A stretch of 64,000 nucleotides of DNA. Source: Candidatus Brachythrix odensensis. Its GTDB lineage: Bacteria; Chloroflexota; Anaerolineae; J036; Brachytrichaceae. Where the stretch lies: assembly GCA_016714465.1 (NCBI GenBank), contig JADKDT010000004.1, positions 124,001 to 188,000 on the forward strand, in the 5' to 3' direction. A program made the position numbers and the translations under genes. The notes beneath the pieces are model-generated. The model saw nothing but the letters and a program-made list of their open reading frames with translations. It did no database searches and was not told the origin of the DNA. Of the stretch, positions 1 to 9,700 are shown piece after piece; the first letter of the stretch is position 1; each line of letters begins with the position of its first letter.

Positions 1-1
1 G

Positions 2-1071
2 TTGACCGCGCCTGAGGCGAACGCCAGCGTGGATGTCGGCAAGGCCGTGGCCATTACCGGCAAAGTGACGGGGGCAGCCGTCAAGCAGGCCGACGTCTAT
101 GTCGATGGTCAGAAACTGGCAACGATCGCCGAGCGCTCGCCGTCAGGCGAATTCGTCGTCAGCCTGCCCTGGTCGGCGACATCCGGTGGCATCCACGTGA
201 TCCAGCTCAAGGGCATAGATGACAAGGGCGAGGCAATCACCCAATCGGACCCGGTGTTCATCAACGTCAAGGGCCCCGCGCCGACAGCAGCGGTTCCGCC
301 AACCGCCATTCCACAGCCCACAACGCCTCCGCAGCCGACGGCCGTTCCCGCCACACCGACGCCCGCCGGCGCAAGCGGTAACCCCCGCCGACGAATTCGC
401 CAACGTGCGCTCCGGGCCCGGACACGGTCTTCGAGAAGCTCGGACAGCTAAACGCGGGGCAAAATGCCGCAGTCAAGGGCAAATCGAGCGACGGCAAGTG
501 GCTCCAGATCGATTTTGCGGCTGGCACGGGCGGCCTGGCCTGGGTATTTCTCGACGTGGTTAAGGTCACCGGCAGCCTGGACGCGGTGCCAGTCAAGCAG
601 GGGCCGCCGCGCCCGGTCGCGGTCATTCAGCCCACGGCGATCCCGCAACCCACCGCAGTGCCGCAACCCACGGCGCCATCTCTGCCGGCCTATGCCTTGC
701 TTCCATACAAGCAGAACTTCCGCTTTGGTCCTCGCGACGACATCGGGGATGTGCCCTTGGGAATGCCACCCGACAATGGCAAGAGTTCCAGTGTTGTCTA
801 TGAGATTCTGGGCGCGACCAAGGCCGAGCTCGAGATTACCGCCGCGCCCGGCGAAGGCATCTTTGCGCCGTGCAGGGCCGGGGATCTGAGCAAGGTTGTG
901 GGCCTACCGACGAGCACTCGTATCTCGTTGCAACTTCCCAGTGGTCAGTTGCCGTTCAGCATCGAAGGTGGATTTGGCTACTACCTGTTTCGAATCTACG
1001 TGACAAAGACCGACGGCTCGACGGCCGAAATCCCGCGGAATGTGATCGTGAGTTGTTTCAAGACGCAGTAG
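2..1071 (+). CDS. Secreted Ig-like/SH3-domain protein, 5'-partial, two frame breaks
   Basis: The left window edge cuts this gene. The first part encodes a beta-rich domain that reads like a bacterial Ig-type module (a DVYVDGQKLATI strand, then SGEFVVSLPW and HVIQLKGIDDKG), followed by a Pro/Thr linker (PTAIPQPT). A bacterial SH3-like module (ANVRSGPG, then WLQIDF and LAWVFLDVVKV) and a second Pro linker follow, then a C-terminal beta domain ending in NVIVSCFKTQ. The parts lie in three frames. Reading moves from frame 2 to frame 3 near 370-385 and to frame 1 near 420, each shift restorable by one base, so one gene is inferred. Linker and SH3 repeats of this kind are usual in surface or secreted Chloroflexota proteins. 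The function is unknown. It converges on the next gene, with a palindrome between them. Confidence 0.6.
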
Positions 1072-1078
1072 CCTGTTA

Positions 1079-1134
1079 CCCAAAAAGATATCCCCCGTCC
1101 CGGCGTCTGCCGGGACGGGGGATATCTTTTTGGG
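1079..1134. terminator. 26-bp perfect palindrome, bidirectional terminator-like
   Basis: Two 26-nt arms (1079-1104 and 1109-1134) are perfectly complementary around a 4-nt loop. The outer part holds an A5/T5 tract, so transcripts from both converging genes end in a stem with a U run. The inner part GTCCCGGCGTCTGCCGGGAC is the core shared with palindromes near 15.9, 33.4, 57.7, 60.3 and 61.1 kb. Confidence 0.8.
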
Positions 1135-1149
1135 CTATTTTTCGAGGCT

Positions 1150-1806
1150 CTAGAGCCCGGGCGGCACGGCGCGCGACGGGTTGTACTGGTCGCACCCATC
1201 CACGGTCTTGACAGAGGCATCTCGGACAAAGCCCATATCGTTATAGAGGAAGGCAAAACCGTTTGTCGTATTGACGGTCTTCGCCCTGATGACGGGCGTC
1301 GTCGTCTTCCAACCCACCGGCGCGATCGGGAAGATGAGGTAAGACATATTGACTTCAACCACCGGAATCGCATACGTGGCGTCGGCGCCGGTATAGGCGC
1401 ACACAAACCATGAGCCGCCGCCCGTTAGCTTGAGCCAGGCCCCGGACATGGTGGGCTCGCCAGCGTCGCGCTTGCCATTGGCGTTCTTGTCCTCGTAGGC
1501 AGTCCCGCGCACCGACGCTACCGACGGTTCTGGCGCGATTGGGGGGTCGCACTCCGGATTAATGCCATTGTGAGTCTGTTGCGGCCAGTAGCAGCAAGGA
1601 TCCACCGCGATGTCGGCAGCGTCGCTACCCACGGGGCCGTAGCAGCAAGGATCGCCTTGCGGACCGTTTGCTGCGGTGTCGCAGCACCAGCCAACCGGCG
1701 CGTCCGTCAGGCAAATATTGGACGCAGCCGCGACGCTTAGTCCAGCGCCCAAAGTCGCGAATGCCATTGCGGCTGCAGCCGCAGCTCTCATAAGTTGCGT
1801 AAACAT
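1150..1806 (-). CDS. Small secreted Cys-rich protein with SdrD_B-like domain
   Basis: The protein has 218 residues. The chosen ATG has a strong Shine-Dalgarno (GGGAGG) 6 nt upstream; a longer in-frame reading exists but lacks one. The N-terminus is a signal peptide (MFTQLMRAAAAAAMAFATLG, cleavage near AAA-S). A Cys-rich stretch (CCDTAAN, DPCCYGP, DPCCYWP) follows. The region VRGTAYEDKNANGKRDAGEP is a typical SdrD_B / collagen-adhesin B start, with the Asp/Asn-rich calcium-type loop. The C-terminal half is beta-rich. It is probably exported and cell-surface or extracellular. No enzyme motif is seen. Confidence 0.7.
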   Translation of the reverse strand: MFTQLMRAAAAAAMAFATLGAGLSVAAASNICLTDAPVGWCCDTAANGPQGDPCCYGPVGSDAADIAVDPCCYWPQQTHNGINPECDPPIAPEPSVASVRGTAYEDKNANGKRDAGEPTMSGAWLKLTGGGSWFVCAYTGADATYAIPVVEVNMSYLIFPIAPVGWKTTTPVIRAKTVNTTNGFAFLYNDMGFVRDASVKTVDGCDQYNPSRAVPPGL

Positions 1807-1831
1807 ATATCCCTCCCAGAAAATCTTGGTT

Positions 1832-1866
1832 GACCTGACAAAGTCAGGGACAGTCAAATTGTAGGG
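1832..1866 (-). promoter_or_regulatory. Possible promoter with small inverted repeat for the secreted Cys-rich gene
   Basis: On the minus strand a TACAAT hexamer (about 1859-1864) is followed by an inverted repeat CCTGAC-aaa-GTCAGG (1834-1848), which ends shortly before the Shine-Dalgarno. No convincing -35 is visible. The inverted repeat may be an operator or a leader hairpin. The rest of the gap to 2048 shows nothing recognisable. Confidence 0.3.
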
Positions 1867-2048
1867 TCTTTTCGCGAATTTGCAGGCGGCAATCATCAGG
1901 CGGCCAGAAAAATGGTGCGCCCGGAAGGGGTTCCCACGTAACGAGCCCGACTGTCAGCTCGGCCGCTCCACGAAGGCGGTTTAGGAGCGGGGTAAAGTAG
2001 GCGAGGTATGCCCAAGCCACAAACGTCAGCACGCATGGAAAGCAGACG

Positions 2049-3092
2049 ATGATTCTCGCAACGGCGCTCCGGGCCGCCGCACTCGAGGCTGGCTTTGACT
2101 TGTTCGGCCTTGCGCCGGCAGGGCCGACGCCAGGCGCCGATCGATTCGCGGCCTGGCTGGCCGCCGGAAATGCCGGTGAAATGGCCTACCTCGCGCGTGG
2201 AGCCGAAAATCGAGCGGACCCGCGCCTGCTTCTGCCTGGCGCGCGATGGGTGGCGATGGTCGGGGTGAGTTATGACAGCCTGGCTGTGCCGGCTTCGACG
2301 CTAAGCGATCCTTCGCGTGGCCGAATCGCCCGCTACGCGTGGGGGGCCGACTATCACGATGTCATCACGCCCCGATTGCGCGCCCTGGGCGAATGGGCGA
2401 GCGCGCGCAGCCGGGCCTGGGTAGACACCGGACCGGTGCTGGAGCGGGCCTGGGCCGAGCAGGCCGGGCTGGGCTTCATCGGCCGGAATACTTGTCTGAT
2501 TCATCGCACCCGCGGCTCGTACTACTTTTTGGGCGCGATCCTGATTGCGGATGAGATCGCGCTGAACGAAGCGCCTGAACCCGAGCCACGAAAGGTCCGC
2601 GCCGGCTGCGGTGCCTGTCGGCGCTGCCTGGACGCCTGCCCGACCGAAGCCTTCCCGGCCCCAGGCGTGCTGGACGCCCGGCGCTGCATCTCATATTTGA
2701 CGATCGAGCTCAAGGGTTCCATCCCCAGCGAGCTCCGCCCGCGGATGGGCAACTGGATCTTCGGCTGCGACGTATGTCAGGAGGTATGCCCGTACGTCCG
2801 CCGTTATGCGGCTCCGACGGGGTGGCGGGCGTTTCATCCCGCCGATGTCGAACGGGCCGCGCCGCGCCTGCTGGACGCGCTGGCCTGGGATCGGGACGGT
2901 TTCAACCTGCGTTTTCGGGGCAGCCCGCTCAAACGGGCGAAGTGGCGCGGGGTCATGCGCAACGTGTGCGTGGCGGCCGGCAATTGGGGCGATCCGGTTT
3001 GTGTGCCGCTGCTCGAGCGCCATGCCCACGGCGACGACGCGCTTGTGGCGGAGCACGCGCTTTGGGCGATACAGCGGATAAAGGTCCGATAG
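2049..3092 (+). CDS. queG: Epoxyqueuosine reductase QueG
   Basis: The protein has 347 residues, close to family length. QueG is a cobalamin-dependent iron-sulfur enzyme that reduces epoxyqueuosine to queuosine at the tRNA wobble position, in the cytoplasm. Two 4Fe-4S ferredoxin-type motifs are visible: CGACRRCLDACPT (residues about 187-199) and FGCDVCQEVCPY (about 238-249). Upstream lie the family blocks RYAWGADYHDVI, DTGPVLERAWAEQAGLGFIG and the ISYLTIELKGSIP stretch. The C-terminal HEAT-like tail is short. The start has a GGAAAG sequence upstream. A GNAT gene follows 18 nt downstream, so the two may be co-transcribed. Confidence 0.93.
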   Translation: MILATALRAAALEAGFDLFGLAPAGPTPGADRFAAWLAAGNAGEMAYLARGAENRADPRLLLPGARWVAMVGVSYDSLAVPASTLSDPSRGRIARYAWGADYHDVITPRLRALGEWASARSRAWVDTGPVLERAWAEQAGLGFIGRNTCLIHRTRGSYYFLGAILIADEIALNEAPEPEPRKVRAGCGACRRCLDACPTEAFPAPGVLDARRCISYLTIELKGSIPSELRPRMGNWIFGCDVCQEVCPYVRRYAAPTGWRAFHPADVERAAPRLLDALAWDRDGFNLRFRGSPLKRAKWRGVMRNVCVAAGNWGDPVCVPLLERHAHGDDALVAEHALWAIQRIKVR

Positions 3093-3110
3093 ATCGCTGC
3101 GCCCGTTACC

Positions 3111-3686
3111 ATGGGCGGCATGGCGCTTCCCGCTCCCACGCTTCCCCACCCCGTTCGGATCGCCTTCGCAAACGCGCGCACCGGCGCGCCGTACGCGCTC
3201 GAGTCGGTCGATGATGCGTCGCGCTTTGGTCCGCATGCAGCCGCGCAGGTCGCCGCCGTGTGCAGTGAGCCGCTGATCTACGAGAGGTTGTTCAGGCAGC
3301 GGCTCGATGGACACCCGTATGACGCAACAAACGGACTGGGATTCCTGACCTGGGCTGAAAGCCACTGGCGCGAAAACACAGCCTTCGTCTTTGTCATCAC
3401 CCATCCGCTGGACGGTATCGTCGGCGCGCTGGATATCAAATCGACGAACCGGGACGAGGCCGAGATTGGGTATTGGCTCAGCGCGCGGCACAGCGGGGTC
3501 ATGACCAACGCGGTGAGGCTGATGCGCGACCTGGCCTGGGCGGCCGGCTTTCGGGCGCTTTTCGCCGTAACCGACCCCGACAACGCGCGCTCACAGGCGG
3601 TCCTCGCCCGCGCGGGTTTCGTCCATGAGGGAAGCATGACCCGCAACGGCGAGACGTACTGGCTGCACAGGTTGCGCGGCGTCTAG
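3111..3686 (+). CDS. GNAT-family N-acetyltransferase (RimJ-like)
   Basis: The protein has 191 residues. The acetyl-CoA fold is recognisable: the beta-4 strand FVITHPLDGIVGALDIKS, then EIGYWLSARHSGVMTNAVRLM (the acyl-CoA loop has SARHSG in place of a canonical R/QxxGxG/A), and DPDNARSQAVLARAGF, the typical end of RimJ/RimL-type acetyltransferases. It probably acetylates an amine on a protein or small molecule; the substrate cannot be read. A second ATG three codons in (3120) is an equally good start. It lies between queG and murJ on the same strand. Confidence 0.75.
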   Translation: MGGMALPAPTLPHPVRIAFANARTGAPYALESVDDASRFGPHAAAQVAAVCSEPLIYERLFRQRLDGHPYDATNGLGFLTWAESHWRENTAFVFVITHPLDGIVGALDIKSTNRDEAEIGYWLSARHSGVMTNAVRLMRDLAWAAGFRALFAVTDPDNARSQAVLARAGFVHEGSMTRNGETYWLHRLRGV

Positions 3687-3714
3687 CTCAGCAGGTGTCC
3701 CGTACAATCCGCGC

Positions 3715-4975
3715 ATGCGCTTAGCCAGGGCCGCCCTCGTCATCGGCGGATCGTATGTCCTGAGCAATCTGGCGGGATTCCTGGCCCGCATCCTGATCGC
3801 CCAGCAATACGGCACCGGGGCTGAGCACGACGCTTTCCGGGCCGCGTTTCAAATCCCAGATCTGCTGTTCAGCCTGCTGGCTGGCGGCGCGCTGGGCTCG
3901 GCCTTCATCCCCGCCTTCACCGCCCGCCTGGCCAATAACCGCGCCGGAGCGGCCTGGGCTCTGGCCAGGCGGATTGCCCTGCTGACCGTGCTAGCGATGG
4001 GCGGCGTGGCCGCGGTCGCGGCCCTTTTCGCCGACACCCTGACGGCCAACATCGTGGCGACCGGTTTCACGCCAGACGCCCAGCGGCTCACCGCCGAGCT
4101 CATGCGGATCATGCTGATCGGGACGGTCGTCTTCAGCCTGAGTGGCTTGCTGATGGGCGTTTTGCAATCGCACGAGTCCTTCCTCACCCCGGCCCTGGCC
4201 CCGGCGTTGTATCAGCTTGGGTTGATCGCCGGCGCGACGGTTCTGAGCGGCCTCGGCGCGCGCGGGCTGGCCTTGGGCGTCGTTGCCGGCGCGCTTGCCC
4301 ACCTCAGCATCCAGATCCCGGCGCTGTTGCGGCTGCGGCGGCCAAGCCCCACCTCGGCCGATGTGGCCGACGCGCGCGGTGATGTGCGGCAGGTGCTGCG
4401 CCTGATGCTTCCGCGCATGATCGGGCTGGGCGCCACGCGGCTCAATCTCGTGGTGAACACCCGGCTGGCCTCGGAGATGGGCGTGGGCGCGGTCTCGGCG
4501 TTTGACCAGGCCTTCGCCATCCTGGTCCTGCCCATTGCAATGGCCGGCCAGGCGGTGGGCACCGCCCTCTTCCCGTCGATCAGTGCCGCCGCCGCGCGCG
4601 GCGAGCGGGCGGCCTTTGGCGCCTCGCTGACCCGCGCTTTGCGGATGGTCATCGCCTTCGCCGCGCCCGCCACCGCCGGGCTGATCCTGCTTGGGCAGCC
4701 CTTGATTCGTTTGCTGTTCGAGCGCGGCAGCTTCAATGCGGCGTCAACATCGCTGGTTGCAGGAACGCTGAGCTGGCTGGCGGTCGTCGCTGGTCATGGC
4801 CCTGGCCCTGACAGGCTGGCGCGCGGTGACCGGCGAAAGCGCGCTCGCAACCCTGGCGGCCATTCCGCTCGGCGGGGCCGTCTATCTCGGCGCGGCCTGG
4901 CTGCTGGGGAGCGCGGATGCGCGTTGGCTTGTCTCGCTTGCGCGCGAGCGATTCGGGCAGAAACCTCGCGGGTAG
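3715..4975 (+). CDS. murJ: Lipid II flippase MurJ, internally deleted and frameshifted
   Basis: MurJ/MviN is a polytopic membrane protein that flips lipid II for peptidoglycan synthesis. The N-terminus (SYVLSNLAGFLARILIAQQYG) and later blocks (FDQAFAILVLPIAMAGQAVG, LFPSISAAAARG, LLFERGSFNAAST) are diagnostic. The original frame stays coherent to about 4785. The true C-terminus (ALTGWRAVTGESALATLA ... WLVSLARERFGQKPRG) lies in another frame and stops at 4973-4975. Between them the usual helices around TM11-12 (roughly 90 residues) are missing, so this is a deletion plus a frame change, not just a one-base error. The last codons lie inside a palindrome arm. Confidence 0.75.
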
Positions 4976-5030
4976 GCGCTGGCAGCCCATTGCACCCGCG
5001 AGCCCACGGCGCCTACCCGCGAGGTTTCTG
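4958..5030. repeat. 22-bp inverted repeat with 29-nt loop, AAACCTCGCGGG family
   Basis: The arms 4958-4979 and 5009-5030 are perfectly complementary (core AAACCTCGCGGGTAGGCGC). The murJ stop codon is inside the left arm. A near-identical stem is found at 58204-58270, and its outer half recurs at 27196-27228. It sits between two converging genes. Confidence 0.8.
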
Positions 5031-5044
5031 CGTCGCGTTTCCGG

Positions 5045-6016
5045 TCAAACCATTTCCAAGAGCACCTTCAACACCCCGGGTTGCTGGGCCCGTTCAAAGG
5101 CCTCGACCGCCTGCTCGAGTGGATAGCGAGCGTGGATGAGCGGACGGACATCGACCAGTTTTCGGGCGAGCAGATCCAGCGCGGCGGCAAACGGACCGCA
5201 GCGCGAGCCAATCACCTTTTGCTCGTCAACGACGACCATCGTCAGCGCTTCGAACAGGGTCGTGGCATTGGCGGCGCTGGCGCCGGCCGAGGCGTAGGTG
5301 CTCTTCAGCACCAGCGTGCCGCGCGGCTTGAGCATGCGCCGGGCGATGTCGATGCCTGCAGCCGAACCGGTGCAGTCGACGACGACATCGGCGGCCCGCG
5401 CGCCATCCCACTCGGACACCTGCAGGGTGCGCGCGCCAAACCCGCGGGCGATACTGAGTTTGTTGGCGTGTTTTCCAACCACGGTCAATCGGCCTGTCGC
5501 GCGGGCAAGGGCCATTGCGCACAACAGGCCAAGCTTTCCATCGCCCAACACCCGCACGTCATCCGTCGGCTTGATGTGGACGAGCTCGAGGATGCCGCAC
5601 CCGGCGGCGAGCGGCTCGACAAAGACGGCCTCATCATCGCTGACTGAATCCGGTACGCGGTGCAGGTTGGCCCACGGCACGCTGACATAGTCGGCGAAGG
5701 CGCCATCCCGCCCGCGGATTCCGACCGTTGTGCGATCGGGATCCTGGGAGCGCTCGAACCACGTGCGTGAGAGCGAGCCCGGGCGGACCGCGCTGATCTC
5801 GCCGACCACTCGCACGGGCGCCCCGTCCTGCTCGACCACGCCGACGAACTCGTGCCCGATCACGCCCCTGAAGGCGTGATAGCCACGCAGGATTTCGACA
5901 TCGGTGTTGCAGATTCCGGCCTTGAGCACGCGGACAAGCGCCTCGCCGGCGGCCGGAACAGGGGCCGGAACGTCGGGGGCGTAGCGGAGGGTGCCGTCGA
6001 AGATGATCGCGCGCAT
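5045..6016 (-). CDS. Zinc-type alcohol dehydrogenase (MDR family) lacking the structural-zinc cysteines
   Basis: The protein has 323 residues with an N-terminal GroES-like and a C-terminal Rossmann domain. The catalytic-zinc ligands are present: Cys36 (GICNTD), His55-Glu56 (GHE) and a Glu in FVEPLAAG. The structural-zinc lobe normally has four Cys after VGEIN. Here the segment has canonical length (residues 71-100), but the four positions are Arg78, Ser81, Arg84 and Asp92. The nucleotide-binding stretch is VRVLGDGKLGLLCAMALAR. It is probably an NAD(P)-dependent oxidation of an alcohol or sugar, substrate unknown. AAAGGAG precedes the ATG, just after an inverted 9-bp repeat array. Confidence 0.82.
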   Translation of the reverse strand: MRAIIFDGTLRYAPDVPAPVPAAGEALVRVLKAGICNTDVEILRGYHAFRGVIGHEFVGVVEQDGAPVRVVGEISAVRPGSLSRTWFERSQDPDRTTVGIRGRDGAFADYVSVPWANLHRVPDSVSDDEAVFVEPLAAGCGILELVHIKPTDDVRVLGDGKLGLLCAMALARATGRLTVVGKHANKLSIARGFGARTLQVSEWDGARAADVVVDCTGSAAGIDIARRMLKPRGTLVLKSTYASAGASAANATTLFEALTMVVVDEQKVIGSRCGPFAAALDLLARKLVDVRPLIHARYPLEQAVEAFERAQQPGVLKVLLEMV

Positions 6017-6030
6017 GTTGCTCCTTTGTC

Positions 6031-6085
6031 GTTGATAACGTTGATAACGTTGGTAACGTTATCAACGTTACCAACGTTACCAACG
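6031..6085. repeat. Inverted array of 9-bp units (GTTGATAAC / GTTACCAAC)
   Basis: Six contiguous 9-bp units run GTTGATAAC, GTTGATAAC, GTTGGTAAC, then the reverse-complement type GTTATCAAC, GTTACCAAC, GTTACCAAC, plus one G. The two halves can pair as a cruciform or hairpin. The array abuts the stop codon of the HNH gene and ends about 14 nt before the dehydrogenase ATG. A second, longer array is at 47868-47981. Confidence 0.85.
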
Positions 6086-6598
6086 TCAATCTTTCGCCGC
6101 CCCCACGAGATACTTCCGCCAGGACTCATTTCCCGGCACAGTCAGCAGAGCCATACTCCAGAAGCGCGGGCGGGTGGGCTCGTGGAGGAGGCGCATGCCA
6201 GCCTCATCCGGCAGGCGATTGCCCTTCTTGCGATTACACGCGCCACAAGCGGTGGTGACATTTTCCCAGTCGGTTCGGCCGCCCCGCGAGCGGGGCAGAA
6301 TGTGGTCGATGGTGAGCGCCTCTTTGCCTGGCTGCAGGCCGCAGTATTGGCAGGTAAAGGCATCCCGCAACAGCACCGCGCGACGCGAGAGCGGCATGGG
6401 CAGGTTGCGTGGCACCCGAACGTAATGCAGGAGGCGCACGACCAGGGGGGCCGGCATGGACATGCTGACGCTGTGGAGCATCATGTCGGAGGCCTCGGTC
6501 ATTTCGGCCTTGTTGGCCAGGATCAGGTTCACCGCGCGCGGCATCGGCACGACGCTCAAAGGCTCGTAGGTGGCATTCAATACCAGGACCCGCCGCAA
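6086..6598 (-). CDS. HNH endonuclease family protein
   Basis: The protein has 170 residues. It begins with the characteristic LVLNATYEPLSVV segment of a widespread small HNH family and contains CQYCGLQPG, then LTIDHILPRSRGG and W-ENVTTACGACNRKKGN: a zinc-binding CxxC pair around the HNH nuclease fold, with His of DHI as catalytic candidate. It is probably a metal-dependent DNA endonuclease. The role of this chromosomal single-gene family is not settled. The only plausible start I see is TTG; no ATG lies upstream in frame. Confidence 0.85.
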   Translation of the reverse strand: MRRVLVLNATYEPLSVVPMPRAVNLILANKAEMTEASDMMLHSVSMSMPAPLVVRLLHYVRVPRNLPMPLSRRAVLLRDAFTCQYCGLQPGKEALTIDHILPRSRGGRTDWENVTTACGACNRKKGNRLPDEAGMRLLHEPTRPRFWSMALLTVPGNESWRKYLVGAAKD

Positions 6599-6684
6599 TT
6601 GGGGCGGCTGAGTCGGAAAGTGGGGGGACGTCTCTGGGGCTTCTTCTCCGCGAACGCAGAGATTATAGGCGCTGAGCGCACACG

Positions 6685-6732
6685 CGCGAACGGACCTGAC
6701 AGGTTCTGGGGAACCTGTCAGGTCCGTTCGCG
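6685..6732. terminator. 22-bp perfect palindrome between two minus-strand genes
   Basis: The arms 6685-6706 and 6711-6732 pair perfectly around TGGG (arm core GGACCTGACAGGTTC). It lies 29 nt past the stop of the large repeat protein, so it can terminate that transcript. It has no U run of its own. Confidence 0.7.
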
Positions 6733-6760
6733 GACTTCTTGCGGGGAACTGCGCCGACGA

Positions 6761-9700
6761 TCAGCGCACGATCCTCGGAAGATAGGCCGGGATCTGCGTG
6801 GGGGTCGCCGTCGGAGTTTGCGTATTCGTCGGCGTCGGCGTCAGCGTTGGCGTGTTGGTCGGCGTCAGTGTTGGCGTGCTGGTCGGCGTCAGTGTTGGCG
6901 TGTTGGTCGGCGTCAGCGTCGGCGTGTTCGTCGGCGTCACGTTGGCGTGTTCGTCGGCGTCAATGTTGGCGTGTTCGTCGGCGTCAATGTTGGCGTATTC
7001 GTCGGCGTCAATGTTGGCGTGTTCGTCGGCGTCAGCGTTGGCGTGTTCGTCGGCGTCGGTGTGTCGGTAGGTGTCGCGGTCGGCGCCGCTGTGGGCGTCT
7101 CAGTCGGTGTCGGGGTCGGAGTCGCTGGGGGGATATCAGGAATGATCCAATCCACCCGTGTCCAGTCCCCGTCCGGATCGGACTCCCAGACGATGCCCTT
7201 GCCGCCCGGGACCAGATCGACCGTGCCCGGGTCATTCGGCGGCGGCGCGGGCAGGCCAAAGTCAGCCATCCAGTGACCGGCACCATCACCGGTGACATAG
7301 CGGGCAAGACAGCCGCCCAGCATCGTGGCGCACACCACCGATTGCGCGCCCGCAGTGCCCTGACCAAAGACCTGATCGGCCGGCAGATCAAACGTGAAGT
7401 CCCTGATCCAGGCCACGACCAGGACCCGGGTCAGGCCCGCGCCAGTGACCGTGACGAACTGCCCGGGCTGGACATCCCACGCGCCCAGATGGAACGCCGC
7501 AGTCCCGCCGCCATCGGTCGTCCCCGTGACGACAAGGTCGATGCCCAGGCCGTTGTCGGGATCATCGATGACCATCGCCAATTCGATGCCCGCCCCCCAT
7601 TGGCGGCCCTCGACCCAGTCGCCATCGGGGCTGGCGATGACATAAGGATCCGGAACCTGCCAGTCCAGGAAGGTGCCATCCGAATCCGGATCGTATTCCA
7701 TCGCCCATCCTTTCACGCCCGGTTGCAGGTCAACGGTCGCAGCGTCATCGGGCGGAACGCCGGGGGTGCCGAAGTCAGCGGTCCAGTGTCCGCCTCCGTC
7801 CGGCGTCACCCACCGGTTGACACAGCCCTCCGGAACGGCGGCGCAGACCTGAGTCAACGCGCCGGGCGTGCCAATACCCGACACCCGGTCAGCGGCCAGA
7901 TTGAAGCTGATCCCGCGCAGCCAGGTGGCAATCAGCACCTTCGTCATGCCGCCGTCGGTGACCGTGAAGATCTGGCCAGTCCGGACGTCAAACGTCTGCA
8001 TGTCGAAGCTGCCGACAATGTCATTTGGATCGCCCGGATTCCAGGGCGCCTGGCCCATCGTCGCCGACACCGCGTAGTCGACGCCCACGCCAGTGGCCGG
8101 GTCGTCGATCGTCAGCGTCACCACCGTGCCGGACAGCCAACCCCGAGCCTGCACCCAATCATTGCCGGGATTGGCCTGGATGAACGGATTGGGAACCGAC
8201 CAGTCAACCCAGGTCTGATCCGAATCCGCATCCTCCTCTTCCATCCAGCCATTGCTGCCCGGCTGGATGTCAAATGTCGAGAGATCATCGGGTGGAATGC
8301 CTGGCATGCCGTAGTTTGCGGTCCAACGTCCTGAGCCGTCTCCGGTCACCCAACGCCGGATGCAATTGTCCGGGACATTGGCGCACACCTGCGTCAGCGC
8401 GCCGGGCGTGCCCGTCGCCGAGACCAGATCCGCGCCGAGGTCATAGGCGAAGTCATGGATCCAGGCGACCACCAGGGTCTTGGAGAATCCGCCCCCGCCG
8501 ACGGAGATGATCTGGCCGGGCCGGATATCGCGCCCCTGCAGATCGAAATAACCGACCGTGTCATTTGGGTCGCCCGGATTCCATGGCGCGTGCGCCATGG
8601 AGGTCGTCACCGCGTAGTCGACGCCGATGCCGTTCTCCGGGTCGTCCAGCTGAAGCAGGACGACTGTCCCGGATGGCCACAGGCGAGCCTGGACCTCGTT
8701 GCGGTCAGGGTAGGCCTCGATAAAGACCCTGGGCACCCACCAATCCATCCAGGTCTGGTCGTTGTCGGGTCGTATTCGGCGATCCAACCGTTGATCCCCA
8801 TCTGCAGATCGGCTGTCGCTGGATCGTCGGGCGGGACGCCCGGAATGCCGTAGTTCGCCGCCAACGGCCGGATCCGTCGCCGGTCACCCAGCGAATCACA
8901 CACCCACCCACGATATTGGCGCACACCTGCGTCCGCGCGCCGGGCGTGCCCCCGCCCGACACGATGTCGACGTTCACGTCGATGAAGATGTCGAAGAAGC
9001 TCGCCACCCGCAACATCTTGATGTGGCCGCCGCCAGTGACAGTCAGAATGTCACCGGGCCGCAGGTCGCGACCGGACAGGGCAAAGTCGGCGCCCATGTC
9101 GTTCGGGTCGCCCGGATTCCACGGGGCGTGACCCATCGTCGTCGTGACCATATAGTCGACGCCGATACCGTTGGTCGGATCGTCGAGCATCAACTCCAAG
9201 ACCGTCCCCGACAGCCAGTCGCGCCCGTGGATCTGATTGCTGTCTGGATACGCCTCGAGATATGGATTGATCACCCTCCAGTCCACCGTCGTGGCGTCGC
9301 CATCGGCGTCAGGCTCGCGCGCCTCGCTGCTCGTGCCGGGCACCAGATTGAAGATCAACTGCTCGTCGGGACTCGGCCCACCGGGCGCTGCGAAGTCGGC
9401 CAGCCAGTTCCCAGAACCATCCGTCGTCAGCCGTCGAATCGCGCATCCAGTCATGTCGCAGACATGGCCGACCTCGACTGCCGCGCCGGGATTGGCCGAC
9501 CCAAGCACACGATCCAGCACCGCGTCGACCTGGCTCACCAACAGGTGGGTGATGACGTGAGTCTTGGTATATCCCGCGCCGCTCACCGTCACCGTCATCC
9601 CGGGAGCAAGGGTGAAGTCGCGCAACCAGGGCCGCATCTGGGCGAAGGTCTCGGCGGAATTCCATGGCGCAACGATGACGACCTGCTCCTCGAAATCATC

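Noticed and set aside
1844..2032. Small minus-strand open frame upstream of queG
   Set aside because: 62 codons with no Shine-Dalgarno, no family resemblance, and overlap with the leader of the secreted gene.
6739..8334. Open frame opposite the repeat protein and its minisatellite
   Set aside because: It follows the repeats passively. The signal peptide, Shine-Dalgarno and repeat conservation support only the minus strand.
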